Below are positions 54,885 to 64,000 of a stretch of 64,000 nucleotides of DNA, piece after piece. The DNA is from Thermocoleostomius sinensis A174 (GTDB taxonomy: Bacteria > Cyanobacteriota > Cyanobacteriia > Elainellales > Elainellaceae). Position numbers and translations under genes: made by a program. The number at the start of each line of letters is the position of its first letter. Positions within the stretch are counted from its first letter, which is position 1. The stretch covers positions 558,001 through 622,000 of the forward strand of contig NZ_CP113797.1 of assembly GCF_026802175.1 (NCBI RefSeq). Direction: 5' to 3'. The notes below the pieces were generated by a model. The model made no database searches. It saw nothing but the letters and a program-made list of their open reading frames with translations, and was not told the origin of the DNA.

Positions 54885-55850
54885 GTGAGCACTATTCGTT
54901 TCGATCGCGTCTCTCTTCGCTTTCCTGGTTCGCCTCGCCCGGCTGTCGATCGGTGCAGTTGTGAGATTGAATCGGGCAAGCTAGTGGTGATTTTGGGACA
55001 TTCCGGCTGCGGCAAGACAACGTTGCTGAAGATGGTCAACCGGCTCTATGAACCTACTGAAGGTAAAATTTATCTGGGCGATACCAACATTCGTCAAATT
55101 AAACCAACAGCACTGCGGCAGCAAATTGGCTATGTGATTCAGCAATCGGGTTTGTTTCCGCACATGACCGTGGCGCAAAATGTAGGCGTTGTCCCAAAAT
55201 TGTTGGGCTGGAATCGATCGCGTACACAGTCTCGCATTGACGAGCTACTAACGTTGGTGAAACTGCCGCCCAATGAATATCGCCACCGTTACCCAGCCCA
55301 GCTTTCTGGTGGGCAACAACAACGGGTGGGCTTAGCCAGAGCCTTGGCAGGCGATCCAAAAGTGATGTTGATGGATGAACCGTTTGGGGCGATCGATGCC
55401 ATTACCCGTACGGGCTTACAAGACGAAATTCTGCGGCTGCAACGTCAACTCAACAAAACAATCTTGTTTGTATCCCATGATGTAGAAGAGGCGCTGCGGC
55501 TAGCCGATCGTCTCATGATTATGGAAAATGGGCAGATTGTGCAATACGATACCCCTTTCAACGTGCTGACAAAACCAGCCAGCCAATTCGTGCATGACTT
55601 GGTAGGAGCCGATGACATGGTGCGACAACTCAGTTTGCTACGGGTGGAGACCGCGATGATGAATGCACCGGAAAATTACAGTCACAACGGTGAACCCATA
55701 ATCGATCGCGATGATAGCCTGCGCGATGCCCTGTCGCTGATTCTTAAAACTGGAGCCGGACGGCTGGCCGTGCAAGATAATGGCGCAACCGTTGGGGTTC
55801 TGACTCTGGAACACATTCGAGACTCAACAAGCTTGGTGGCTAGCACTTAA
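54885..55850 (+). CDS. Osmoprotectant-type ABC transporter ATPase (OpuCA/ProV-like)
   Basis: A 321-residue ATPase: Walker A GHSGCGKTTLLK (near 38), signature LSGGQQQRVGLARAL (near 138), Walker B VMLMDEPFGAID, switch LFVSHDVEEAL. The C-terminus (about 265-320) carries a single CBS-like segment, as in OpuCA, which senses ionic strength. The start is GTG 54885 with GGAG eight bases upstream. It pairs with the preceding binding-protein gene. Without a permease gene downstream, the system is incomplete in this window. Confidence 0.92.
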   Translation: MSTIRFDRVSLRFPGSPRPAVDRCSCEIESGKLVVILGHSGCGKTTLLKMVNRLYEPTEGKIYLGDTNIRQIKPTALRQQIGYVIQQSGLFPHMTVAQNVGVVPKLLGWNRSRTQSRIDELLTLVKLPPNEYRHRYPAQLSGGQQQRVGLARALAGDPKVMLMDEPFGAIDAITRTGLQDEILRLQRQLNKTILFVSHDVEEALRLADRLMIMENGQIVQYDTPFNVLTKPASQFVHDLVGADDMVRQLSLLRVETAMMNAPENYSHNGEPIIDRDDSLRDALSLILKTGAGRLAVQDNGATVGVLTLEHIRDSTSLVAST

Positions 55851-56296
55851 ACACACAGGTGTTGAAGACCAACTTGAATTCAGCCACGCCGAAATTTTTA
55901 TTTTTAAGCTGAAGTTTAAAGTTTAAGCAAACTTCGATTGTTTCCGCAGTCGATGGGGAATCTTTAACAATAGCATTGCCATCCCGCGCTTTTCTCATTG
56001 GCTGAAGCGTTTGGTGACTCTCGTTTGTTTATTCCCACCTTCTTTTGTTGCTATCCATCCAGGCTTCTGATACCGCTTTAAACCATCTCTGCGACAGATG
56101 AACCGCTCATGAGTGAGATTCGCGAATCGCCCTTACCCGATCTGCCACGTTCTCAATTTAAATTAGTATGACTTCTCTGGGCGATCGTGAGGCAGAGATC
56201 AATGAGCGATGTGTAGCAACCATTTTTGCATGGGAAGCAAACCTCTCTTTGCAGTTGTTGTTATTGCTGATTCCTCTGACGGTTGCGTGAAATTTT
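55851..56296. other. Intergenic region before the DUF4347 gene
   Basis: About 446 bases, AT-rich, without a supported ORF. A small AACAC/GTGTT stem follows the ATPase gene stop (near 55857) but lacks a T-run. No permease fragment is recognisable here, so the osmoprotectant permease was not simply decayed in place. Confidence 0.45.
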
Positions 56297-58999
56297 ATGA
56301 GAACTCTTGCTTCTACTTCCCTACTTGATTCAAGCCAGTCTTCCTCAATCGTGGTGGTTGATGCCGCTCTCCCAGACTACCCTAGTCTAATCAACGACTT
56401 GGCCTCTCACCATGAGGTTATTGTTCTCCATCCTCACCAAAACGGTATTACGCATCTCGCTCGCTTGCTAGCCGATCGCACAGTCTCGGTTCTACATCTG
56501 TTTTGTCATGGTGCACCTGGCTGCCTTTTTCTAGGCAATGCCCAGTTGACGGGTAACACGCTCGATCGGGCGGCGGTGTGGGTGCGGCAGTGGTTGGGGC
56601 AGCAGAAAGCCAAGCATCGCGCACCGTCGTTACTGCTGTATGGTTGTCAAGTGGGAAAGGGAGCGGTAGGAGCACAGTTTGTTCAACGGTTACATCACGT
56701 CACAGGAGCCAACATCGCCGCAGCCAGTCAGGTGATAGGGGCAGGTAATTGGACATTGGATACCCAAGTAGGCAACGTTGAAGCCAGTGTGCCTCTCAGT
56801 GCATCGATGCAGCAGCAGTATGCTGGACAGTTAATGCCGCCTGGCCCATCGTTGATCGAAGATCCAATCAGTGGCTTGTTGCCGCAGGTGGGATATGGAG
56901 CCGTTGCCTGGCGAGATTTCGATCGCGATGGGTTAGCTGATTTTCTGATAACGGGCGAAACCGCAGAAGGCTATGTTAGCCGACTTTACCGCAATACAGG
57001 CAATGGCTTTGTGGAGGTCAACACTTCCTTGCTGGGAGTCAACAACAGTGCTGTGGCCTGGGCAGACTACAACGGGGATGGACGCCTCGATTTCATCATG
57101 ACGGGCGATCGCGGCGATGGACTGGGTTATATTAGCAAGCTGTATTATCAAACAGAGTCAGGATTTACCGAAGATACAAATATCACCTTGCCAGGCATTT
57201 TCCGGGGCGCGGTGGCCTGGGCAGACTATAACAATGACGATCGACCGGATTTGTTGCTCACAGGCAATAGTTCAGGAGGGCGCATCAGCAAGCTCTTTCG
57301 CAACACAGGCCGGGGACTGGCCGAAGACACCAGCATCCGCCTACCAAAAGTTAGCAACAGCGCGGTAGCCTGGGCAGATTACAACAGCGATGGCAAATTA
57401 GACTTCATCCTCACAGGCAACACAGCCAATGGGCCAATCAGCAAGCTGTATCGTAATACTGGTTCTAGTTTTATAGAAGACCCTGACACAACCTTGTCCG
57501 GCGTTGAACATGGAGCCATCGCATGGGGAGACTATACCGGTGATGGCAAGCTAGACTTCATTCTCACGGGCAAGTCTGGAAGCTCGATTGTCACCAAGCT
57601 TTACTACCAAACCGATAATGGCTTTGTTGAAGATACTAGTACATCGTTGCCAGGCGTTCGCGACAGTTCGGTGTCCTGGAAAGATTATGATGGCGATGGG
57701 CGCTTGGATCTACTGTTGACAGGCTATGACGGACAAGCCGTAATCAGCAAACTGTACCGCAACACAGGCACGAGTTTTATTGAAGACACTAGTGTTCGGC
57801 TGGCACGAGTTCGGCACAGTTCCGTTGCTTGGGGATATTACAACGGCGACAGCAAACCCGATCTGCTGTTAACGGGGTTCAGAGGTGGAAACTTTTTCAC
57901 CAAGCTGTACAGAAATACGACTCCGATCTCTAATGCTCCTGTGACACCTTCCGATTTTAATCGCGATGGCAACGCGGATATCCTCTGGCGGCATTCTACG
58001 CAAACACAAACGCGCCTGTTCACAATGAATGGTCCTGAGAGAATTGCCCACGCCCAATCGCTTGATGTTGCCACTACCTTTCGACCCACCGTGGCCGACT
58101 TCAATGGCGATGGTAAAAGCGATATTTTTTGGCATAATCCTAACACGGGAGCAAATCGCCTGTTCTTAATGGATGGCTCTACTGCCTATGTCAATACTAA
58201 GGTGCTGACGATGCCTTCAAGCTTCCAGATGACAGGCACGGGGGATTTTAACGGGGATGGCAAAAGCGACATCCTCTGGCAGGGGAATGACGGCAGTAAC
58301 CGTGTATTTCTAATGAATGGCAGCACCACGGTGAGCAATGTCAAGATACTCAGTACGCCAACCAGTTGGCGGGTGCAGGCGATCGCCGATTTCAATGGCG
58401 ACAACAAGGATGATGTGCTGTGGCGTGATTCCAGTACTGGGCAAAACCGGATGTTTCTAATGAACGGCAGTACCGTTGCCACAAATGCCAAACTGTTGGC
58501 AATGGATAGCAGCCATACGGTCGCGGCTGTGGCCGACTTCAATGGGGATGGCAAGGCTGATATTCTGTGGCGCAATGCTAGTACGGGGGAAAACCGGGTG
58601 TTTCGCATGGACGGCACTACTGCCACCTCAACGCCCATGTTGTCGATAGGAGTCGGGTTTGGGGTCGCTGGTACGGGCGATTTTAGTGGGGACGGCACAT
58701 CCGATCTGCTGTGGTATGACGAAACAACCGGAACCGCAAGGATCTTTCTCATGGTAGGAGGCAGTGTGGACGCATCAGGCAATGCTGCGATCGCCTCACC
58801 AGGAGCAGGCTATCGGGCAGTAATTGCAGACTTCAACGGGGATGGCAAGGCTGATATTCTATGGCATCACAGCACTAGCAACCTAACAAAGCTGTACATC
58901 ATGAATGGAACACAGGTAATAACCGATACCTTACTTAATGCCCCGGGTGTAGGATGGCAGCCGATCGCCCCCGCCACTACCCTGACCGCGTTGGGGTAA
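56297..58999 (+). CDS. DUF4347 protein with two sets of seven FG-GAP/VCBS-like repeats
   Basis: A 900-residue protein. Residues about 18-178 form DUF4347 (SIVVVDAALPDYPSL, LHLFCHGAPGCLFLGN, LLLYGCQVGKG), a domain often at the N-terminus of large cyanobacterial surface proteins. Seven repeats of about 50 residues follow, each with AWADYNGDGRLDFILTG-like cores, then seven of about 48 residues with DFNGDGKSDILW-like cores. The DxNxDG loops are typical calcium sites of FG-GAP/VCBS propellers, and seven repeats each suggests two seven-bladed beta-propellers. There is no signal peptide; type I secretion is likely. Confidence 0.88.
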   Translation: MRTLASTSLLDSSQSSSIVVVDAALPDYPSLINDLASHHEVIVLHPHQNGITHLARLLADRTVSVLHLFCHGAPGCLFLGNAQLTGNTLDRAAVWVRQWLGQQKAKHRAPSLLLYGCQVGKGAVGAQFVQRLHHVTGANIAAASQVIGAGNWTLDTQVGNVEASVPLSASMQQQYAGQLMPPGPSLIEDPISGLLPQVGYGAVAWRDFDRDGLADFLITGETAEGYVSRLYRNTGNGFVEVNTSLLGVNNSAVAWADYNGDGRLDFIMTGDRGDGLGYISKLYYQTESGFTEDTNITLPGIFRGAVAWADYNNDDRPDLLLTGNSSGGRISKLFRNTGRGLAEDTSIRLPKVSNSAVAWADYNSDGKLDFILTGNTANGPISKLYRNTGSSFIEDPDTTLSGVEHGAIAWGDYTGDGKLDFILTGKSGSSIVTKLYYQTDNGFVEDTSTSLPGVRDSSVSWKDYDGDGRLDLLLTGYDGQAVISKLYRNTGTSFIEDTSVRLARVRHSSVAWGYYNGDSKPDLLLTGFRGGNFFTKLYRNTTPISNAPVTPSDFNRDGNADILWRHSTQTQTRLFTMNGPERIAHAQSLDVATTFRPTVADFNGDGKSDIFWHNPNTGANRLFLMDGSTAYVNTKVLTMPSSFQMTGTGDFNGDGKSDILWQGNDGSNRVFLMNGSTTVSNVKILSTPTSWRVQAIADFNGDNKDDVLWRDSSTGQNRMFLMNGSTVATNAKLLAMDSSHTVAAVADFNGDGKADILWRNASTGENRVFRMDGTTATSTPMLSIGVGFGVAGTGDFSGDGTSDLLWYDETTGTARIFLMVGGSVDASGNAAIASPGAGYRAVIADFNGDGKADILWHHSTSNLTKLYIMNGTQVITDTLLNAPGVGWQPIAPATTLTALG

Positions 59000-59076
59000 T
59001 TGGGGCAGCAACTGCAATCGTTGGGATGCTGGTTAAACCACATTTCTTTTCGCCTACCCCCAATCCCCCAGCCCCT

Positions 59077-60831
59077 TTAGCTCATCTGCACCGGCAGGGT
59101 TGCGCCCTGGGTTCGCCACAATTGCTCTAAATGGGTAGCGGGCATGGTTAAGTACAATACGTCCCCTGGCGTGAGTTCAACTTCCAACAAATTCCAGCCA
59201 TGGGTGGTTTGCCGTTTAGTTTCTAGGTAAAGCGGAACTAGATCTGTATCGATCGCTACGTCTTGAATGCGCTTGCCGCAGAACGGATGCGCCGGGGTAA
59301 TTAAGGTAGACAACGCTACCCATAAAATATCGGCTGTCATTCCATTTCCCAGCACTCGTCCTCCTAATGCCGCCGCTGCGAACGAAGGAGCCGCCAACTC
59401 AACCGGACTGAGGACGGCTTCAAAGTCAAAAACCTGCTGAGCAAGATTGGCAAACTGCGGATCTTGACTGCGGACAATGACGGGGATTCTAGGCGCTAGC
59501 CCTTTGACAGACAAAGCGATCTCTAGGTTGATGACATCATCGCTTGTCACTGATAACAAAGCGGCGGCTCCACCGACGCGGGCAGTTTGCAAGGTTGTAG
59601 CCACTTTCGCATCGCCAATAATTACAGGCACTTTCAAGGCTCGCGCCACATTCAAAAAGCGATTGTTGGGATCATGTTCGATCACCACAATTTCGCAGCC
59701 ATTTGCATGAAGCTGCTGCAAAACTTGAACACCTACGCCTCCCAGTCCACAAATAATGTAGTGATTACGATGAGGAACGCGAGCAGTATTCCAAAATTCT
59801 TGAAAGCGGGTTCCCAAAATCAAATCATTCAGCAGCGCATAAAAAATACCGATCACCGCTGCTCCAACTAACATCATCAATACGGTGAACACTTTGATAT
59901 CAGCCGGAGCCATTTCAGCGACTTCTTCACCCCCCCCCGCTCCGGTAATCATACCAACCGAAAAATAAAGCGCGTCTATAACTGAAACGTGGGCGCTGGC
60001 GGCTGTGTAGGTGACCGTAGCAATCAAAATTGTCAGCAGGAGAACGATCGTCACCAGAATAGTAGGGCGGATATGCTGTTGAAAGTAGCGCAATCCTACC
60101 AAAAGGTTCAGCATTTGCTGTCGGACGGTGCGCCGAGCCGAGTGATTTCGCGGTTGAGTGGCAATAATCAATCGATCGCCATATTCTAAATGACGACCGC
60201 TGAGCACAGCCGACACCAAGTCCATTTGCATGTAGGCAGGAAGATAGTAAATCAACATTCGCGATCGTTCTTCCCAAAGTTCGCTGAGCTTGCGCCCCAA
60301 CCAAGGATGATCTTCATCGATATATTCTTCGCGAATGGGCCAAGTTTGGTTAAATAACCGCAACTGCCCGATCGCTCGATTGCCGAGCGCTGCAAACGCA
60401 AACACTGGAGCCGACAACGCTGCTACACTCATCGAAAAATGGCCCGGCAAAATGTGATCGAGCCGATCGCCCAAACTGTCATTAAAAAGCCGATTGATGA
60501 TGCGAATGTGGGGATTGAGTACACGTGCCTGTGTCAACGCGGCTAAATTCACTGCATCATTATTAGATGCAAGGACAAGGGTTTGAGCGTCTCGAATGCC
60601 CGCTGCTAGTAGAATGGGGGCAGAACAAAAGTCGCCAATCAAAACCGTATTCGCCGCTATATCAGCTTCAAGATGAGGAAGCGGACGATCGTTAATGCCA
60701 ATGACCGTAGCTCCTTGCAACTTCAGCAAGCTGTAAACCTTGTAGCCAGTACGACCCAAACCGCAAACAATAATTCGGGGCTTCATATAGCTGAGGAAAT
60801 TGGCAGACCCATTCGATGTTGGTTCGTTCAT
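59077..60831 (-). CDS. Ion-channel protein with two TrkA-N (RCK) domains
   Basis: A 584-residue protein. An N-terminal TrkA-N domain begins with RIIVCGLGRTGYKVYSLL, followed by its partner region with VLASNNDAVNLAALTQ. A two-helix pore module is in the middle (LVTIVLLLTILIATVTYTAA and VFTVLMMLVGAAVIGIFYAL). A second TrkA-N domain follows (HYIICGLGGVGVQVLQQL) with a C-terminal TrkA-C-like part. The pore loop reads SVGMITGAGGGEE rather than the TVGYGD filter of K+ channels. The start is set at ATG 60831 (MNEPTSNGS); the frame is open to 60984. A cation channel or transporter is likely, with K+ selectivity unproven. Confidence 0.85.
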   Translation of the reverse strand: MNEPTSNGSANFLSYMKPRIIVCGLGRTGYKVYSLLKLQGATVIGINDRPLPHLEADIAANTVLIGDFCSAPILLAAGIRDAQTLVLASNNDAVNLAALTQARVLNPHIRIINRLFNDSLGDRLDHILPGHFSMSVAALSAPVFAFAALGNRAIGQLRLFNQTWPIREEYIDEDHPWLGRKLSELWEERSRMLIYYLPAYMQMDLVSAVLSGRHLEYGDRLIIATQPRNHSARRTVRQQMLNLLVGLRYFQQHIRPTILVTIVLLLTILIATVTYTAASAHVSVIDALYFSVGMITGAGGGEEVAEMAPADIKVFTVLMMLVGAAVIGIFYALLNDLILGTRFQEFWNTARVPHRNHYIICGLGGVGVQVLQQLHANGCEIVVIEHDPNNRFLNVARALKVPVIIGDAKVATTLQTARVGGAAALLSVTSDDVINLEIALSVKGLAPRIPVIVRSQDPQFANLAQQVFDFEAVLSPVELAAPSFAAAALGGRVLGNGMTADILWVALSTLITPAHPFCGKRIQDVAIDTDLVPLYLETKRQTTHGWNLLEVELTPGDVLYLTMPATHLEQLWRTQGATLPVQMS

Positions 60832-61066
60832 CAGAAATTTTGTGTTTCCATAGCCCTCTATTGTTGGTTCACCAAAGTGACACGAACTGTAGCTGATGAC
60901 ACGGAGTGGAGATTTTTTAGTAAAGATTGCAAGGCGGCGCTTCGGACTCCTTCTAGCAACATCCGAATTCTTGCACTGATGCAACTTTCTGTGTCTTTTG
61001 CAGAGATCGATTGGGGCATACTACCTACACAGGCGGCAAGAGCGCCCCGCAACTGGTAAGTTTCTT

Positions 61067-61396
61067 ATGTACCGACATCCAAGCTATAGGCGAATTGATC
61101 CTAAACTCAGCGCGATTCCCCGAGCGAAATCGGAGGCAGCGGCTTTTCTAGATTGCTATAAGTTAATGATTGAGAAGAAACGTTTACACCAAGAACTTGA
61201 GCGGATCGAGCGGCGGCAGCAACAAATTCTCGATCGGCTGGTTGCTTTGGAAGCACAAGTATTTGATCTGGAACAGACTACCGATCATCAGCGCCAAACA
61301 TCACTCATTTTGCCTCAAACCAGTACGGTCACGCCTAAACAGTCCCCTGCTTCCTCTGCCTCTGAGCCATTCGATATATTGTTTTTACCGTACTGA
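61067..61396 (+). CDS. Hypothetical coiled-coil protein
   Basis: A 109-residue protein with a basic N-terminus (MYRHPSYRRIDPKLSAIP) and a strong coiled coil of about 45 residues (LMIEKKRLHQELERIERRQQ, then ILDRLVALEAQVFDLEQ), then a Ser/Thr/Pro-rich tail ending DILFLPY. I do not recognise the family. The frame extends upstream to 60998, but the shorter start fits the sequence better. It is convergent with mgtE. Confidence 0.6.
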   Translation: MYRHPSYRRIDPKLSAIPRAKSEAAAFLDCYKLMIEKKRLHQELERIERRQQQILDRLVALEAQVFDLEQTTDHQRQTSLILPQTSTVTPKQSPASSASEPFDILFLPY

Positions 61397-61416
61397 ATTT
61401 CTTAGAGTAAGGTAAG

Positions 61417-62802
61417 CTAAAGTTGCAAAATCCATCGAGCAACCAACAGGTAAATAAGCACGCCTAAAACATCTACCACCGTTGTGATGAACGGAGCCGA
61501 CATCAAAGCCGGATCAAACTTCAGGGCTTTGAACAGAAATGGTAATGCAGAACCTGCCACTGATGCTAGTAGAGAAATAGCCAGCAGACTGATGCCCACC
61601 GACATAGCCACCCCCCAGTTGCGCTGTAATAGAAACGCCCACAGCGTGACCACAATCGCCAGCATGATGCCCAAAAGCAGCCCGGCAACCGCCTCGCGTT
61701 GAATAATGCGTAGCGATCTGCCCATTTCAACTTCATCGGTGTTTAATCCGCGAATCACTACAGTTGATGACTGTGCGCCAACATTACCACCCGTATCAAT
61801 CAACAAGGGAATAAAGGCAGCTAATGCCACAACTTGTTCTAGCAAATCTTCTTGACTTTGAATGACTGCACTCGTGCCTGTATTGGTAACTAATAAAATC
61901 AGTAGCCAGACGACTCGCTTTCGTGCAACTGTGAACAAATTGGTGCGAAAATAACTTTCTTCACCCGCTTGAACACCACCTAAGGTATAGATATCCTCGG
62001 TAGTTTCTTGTTGAACCACGTCGAGAATATCATCAACCGTAATAATTCCCACTAAACGGCCTTCAATGTCCACAACAGGAACTGCTAAAAAGTCATAGCG
62101 TTGAATGATTCGAGCAACTTCTTCTTGATCAGTATCAGTACGGACTGAGATAATATCACGACTCATTACATCACCAATTCGTTGGTCGGGTGATGCCAAG
62201 ACTAAGTCTTTTAGCGACAGAACGCCTCTAAGGTAGCGCCCATCGTCAATCACATATAAGTAGTAAATGGTTTCACGATCGTTTGCCAGTCTACGTAACT
62301 GCTCCAGTGCTTGTTCAATCGTCCAGGACTCCCGCAATGACACATACTCTGGTGTCATGATCCGTCCAGCCGTGTCGGGTTTATATCCCAACAACAACGC
62401 TGTAGCGTTGCGTTCCTCTGGACTTAGTTGATCAAGCAAGCGACGAACTATTTTGGCAGGTAATTCATCAAACAGCCTGGCTCGATCGTCGGGAGACATC
62501 CGATCGACGACATCCAAAAATTCTTGGCGTTTGAATTCAGCAATCAAATCTTGTTGAATGTCAGAGTCTAAATATTCAAAGACTTCGATCGCTTCATCTT
62601 TAGACAGCAACCGAAAGGCAATGGCCCGCTGTTCTTCAGGCAGTTCGCTGATGGCTTCGGCAATGTCTACAGGCGGAACCGGAACCAGCAGAGTTTTGGC
62701 TCCCTGCAAATTATTTTGATCCAGCAGGGCTTGAAGCTGCGATCGCACCAGAGCACGCAACTCGGTACGGGAAGCTGTCGATTGGGGTGGAGTTGAAGTC
62801 AT
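61417..62802 (-). CDS. mgtE: Magnesium transporter MgtE
   Basis: A 461-residue MgtE. The N-terminal superhelical domain (about 30-135, with AFRLLSKDEAIEVFEYLDSD) is followed by a CBS pair (about 145-265, with MTPEYVSLRESWTIEQALEQ and FLAVPVVDIEGRLVGIITVDD) and five transmembrane helices at about 295-461 that form the magnesium channel (AAFIPLLIDTGGNVGAQSST is the pore signature). The cytoplasmic N and CBS domains gate the channel by Mg2+. Length is typical. No riboswitch-like leader was recognised. Confidence 0.95.
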   Translation of the reverse strand: MTSTPPQSTASRTELRALVRSQLQALLDQNNLQGAKTLLVPVPPVDIAEAISELPEEQRAIAFRLLSKDEAIEVFEYLDSDIQQDLIAEFKRQEFLDVVDRMSPDDRARLFDELPAKIVRRLLDQLSPEERNATALLLGYKPDTAGRIMTPEYVSLRESWTIEQALEQLRRLANDRETIYYLYVIDDGRYLRGVLSLKDLVLASPDQRIGDVMSRDIISVRTDTDQEEVARIIQRYDFLAVPVVDIEGRLVGIITVDDILDVVQQETTEDIYTLGGVQAGEESYFRTNLFTVARKRVVWLLILLVTNTGTSAVIQSQEDLLEQVVALAAFIPLLIDTGGNVGAQSSTVVIRGLNTDEVEMGRSLRIIQREAVAGLLLGIMLAIVVTLWAFLLQRNWGVAMSVGISLLAISLLASVAGSALPFLFKALKFDPALMSAPFITTVVDVLGVLIYLLVARWILQL

Positions 62803-63133
62803 ACAGTTACTAAACGATCGAAGTTAGGTAAACAAAATAGTCTTAATTGAAAAGCGCAAGATAGCTAACATTTGTACCTCATGGAACGGCATTAGATTAC
62901 AGATCTGCTCTTTAGTTTCTCTAGCATAAACGGTTCTGTCGAACAAGAAATAGGAATACAACTCAGAGAGACCGTTACTGAATCCAGCGATTTCGGATGA
63001 TTTAGTCCTAATGTGTGTGTGAAACACTGTGGGCTAGCTTAGAAACGGAATGTGATCACAAGATGATGCTGACCGATTGCTTGCCCGTGATTCATCTAGG
63101 ATAAAGAATAGTTCCAGTTGCTGGCAGTGAATT
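62803..63133. other. Divergent promoter region, mgtE / aminopeptidase P
   Basis: About 330 bases. A 67-codon minus-strand frame (62824-63027) shows no recognisable sequence or ribosome-binding site and I do not call it. The promoters of both neighbours should lie here. No magnesium-sensing leader was recognised by eye. Confidence 0.45.
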
Positions 63134-64000
63134 ATGCAATCTCCCCCTCTTTCTTGCGATCGGGTTTTTCTATCCACTGTGCCCTCTAATGAGCAATCTC
63201 TGGCACAAGCTTTGCAACAACGCCGCCAACGCTTGGCAGAACAAATGGATGCGCCCGTGTTACTGTGGTCGGGTCGCAGCAGTGCCCGTAACTTTCCAGC
63301 GAATACCTATCCCTTTCGTGCCAGTAGCCACTTTTTGTATTTTGCCGGGCTGCCGCTAGACAATGTGGTGATTCGACTAGAAGCAGGTCGCATGGAACTG
63401 TTTATGGATGACCCGACACCCAGCGATCGACTGTGGCATGGGGCGTCGTTTACTCGTGATCGAGTGGCGGAACAAATTGGGGCAGCGGCCGCCTATCCGC
63501 TTTATCGCCTCAAGTCGTTTGCCGAGGGGGTAGCCACCATTCCTGTGCAAGATGCGGCGACTCGGTTGCAGCAATCGCAACTGTTAAACCGCATGATTAC
63601 ACCTGCCAATGCGTTGCAAGGTATGGATCAGGAATTAGCTAGGGCGATCGTCTCACTGAGGCTAACTCATGACGCCGCGGCCATAGGCGAAATGCGCCAA
63701 GCAGCGGCAGTTACCGTTGCGGCTCATCGAGCGGGAATGCAAGCTACCCGTACTGCTAAAACCGAAGCCCAGATCCGGGCCGCAATGGAAAGTGTAATTC
63801 TTTCGCACAATATGACGCCCGCCTACAGCAGTATTGTCACCGTTCACGGCGAGGTGTTGCACAACGATCGCTACCACAACCCGCTGCAATCGGGCGATTT
63901 GCTGCTGGCAGATGTAGGAGCAGAAACGGAATTAGGTTGGGCAGCGGATGTGACACGCACCTGGCCCGTATCTGGGCAGTTCTCCTCGACGCAACGGCAG
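63134..64000 (+). CDS. Aminopeptidase P family (Xaa-Pro aminopeptidase), 3' truncated
   Basis: The first 289 codons of an M24 metallopeptidase running off the right edge. The N-terminal creatinase/AMP_N domain (about 17-150) shows LWSGRSSARNFPANTYPFRASSHFLYFAGLP split over its core. The catalytic pita-bread domain starts near 170 and shows the first metal aspartate in LLLADVGAETELGWAADVT (near 260-278) and YSSIVTVHGEVLHN. Members remove N-terminal residues before proline. The start is ATG 63134; no strong Shine-Dalgarno is seen. The remaining metal ligands lie beyond the window. Confidence 0.9.
   Translation, partial: MQSPPLSCDRVFLSTVPSNEQSLAQALQQRRQRLAEQMDAPVLLWSGRSSARNFPANTYPFRASSHFLYFAGLPLDNVVIRLEAGRMELFMDDPTPSDRLWHGASFTRDRVAEQIGAAAAYPLYRLKSFAEGVATIPVQDAATRLQQSQLLNRMITPANALQGMDQELARAIVSLRLTHDAAAIGEMRQAAAVTVAAHRAGMQATRTAKTEAQIRAAMESVILSHNMTPAYSSIVTVHGEVLHNDRYHNPLQSGDLLLADVGAETELGWAADVTRTWPVSGQFSSTQRQ

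Noticed and set aside
62824-63027. 67-codon minus-strand frame upstream of mgtE
   Set aside because: No ribosome-binding site and no recognisable sequence; probably chance.

Overview
The window is a piece of a cyanobacterial chromosome, probably from a filamentous Leptolyngbya-like lineage, though the genus is inferred. The evidence is frequent HIP1-type GCGATCGC octamers (for example 4522-4529 and 6029-6036), very frequent CGATCG, and cyanobacterial families such as DUF3119, DUF3086, UPF0182, CpcT/CpeT lyase, DUF3747 with SLH domains, carotenoid oxygenase, Ser49-type PII and a TxlA/HCF164-like thioredoxin. There are also NtcA boxes and intergenic heptanucleotide tandem repeats. I see no rRNA, tRNA, CRISPR array, prophage or intact insertion sequence.

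Layout. 0-5.6 kb: end of an MlaE-type lipid permease, DUF3119, DUF3086 and a 1022-residue UPF0182 membrane protein. 5.6-10.6 kb: acyltransferase, cysteine desulfurase, citrate synthase, GST. 10.6-14.2 kb: a gene-poor stretch with three related small ribbon-helix-helix-like proteins and an overlapping pair of unknown genes. 14.2-19.7 kb: DUF1611 protein, phosphohexomutase, RdgB, IlvD. 20.2-25.9 kb: PII with an NtcA box, NIL-ferredoxin, two thioredoxin-fold proteins, a 38-residue membrane microprotein, a Mo_nitro_C protein and polyphosphate kinase. 26-35.6 kb: Pro/Asp-rich membrane protein, YbjN protein, an overlapping histidine kinase/DUF72 pair, RecD2, an SLH protein and a small gene behind a textbook NtcA promoter. 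36-43.5 kb: carotenoid oxygenase, BT1-type transporter, M28 peptidase, SPFH protein, site-2 protease. 43.6-47.6 kb: a purine-salvage cluster (guanine deaminase, NCS2 permease, xanthine dehydrogenase FAD subunit) ending against a truncated REP-associated transposase. 48-51 kb: GIY-YIG protein and an RTX-repeat protein. 51.3-55.9 kb: two incomplete ABC importers flanking a phycobiliprotein lyase. 56-64 kb: a DUF4347 protein with 14 FG-GAP-like repeats, a two-RCK channel protein, MgtE and the start of an aminopeptidase P.

Several genes connect to nitrogen: PII, the NtcA-promoted 95-residue protein, purine salvage and amino-acid/osmolyte uptake. No single operon resembles a known defence or biosynthetic island. 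The least explained material is the small-protein region at 10.6-14.2 kb, the 38-residue microprotein, the NtcA-promoted small gene and a possible small RNA ending in an orphan terminator near 33.8 kb.
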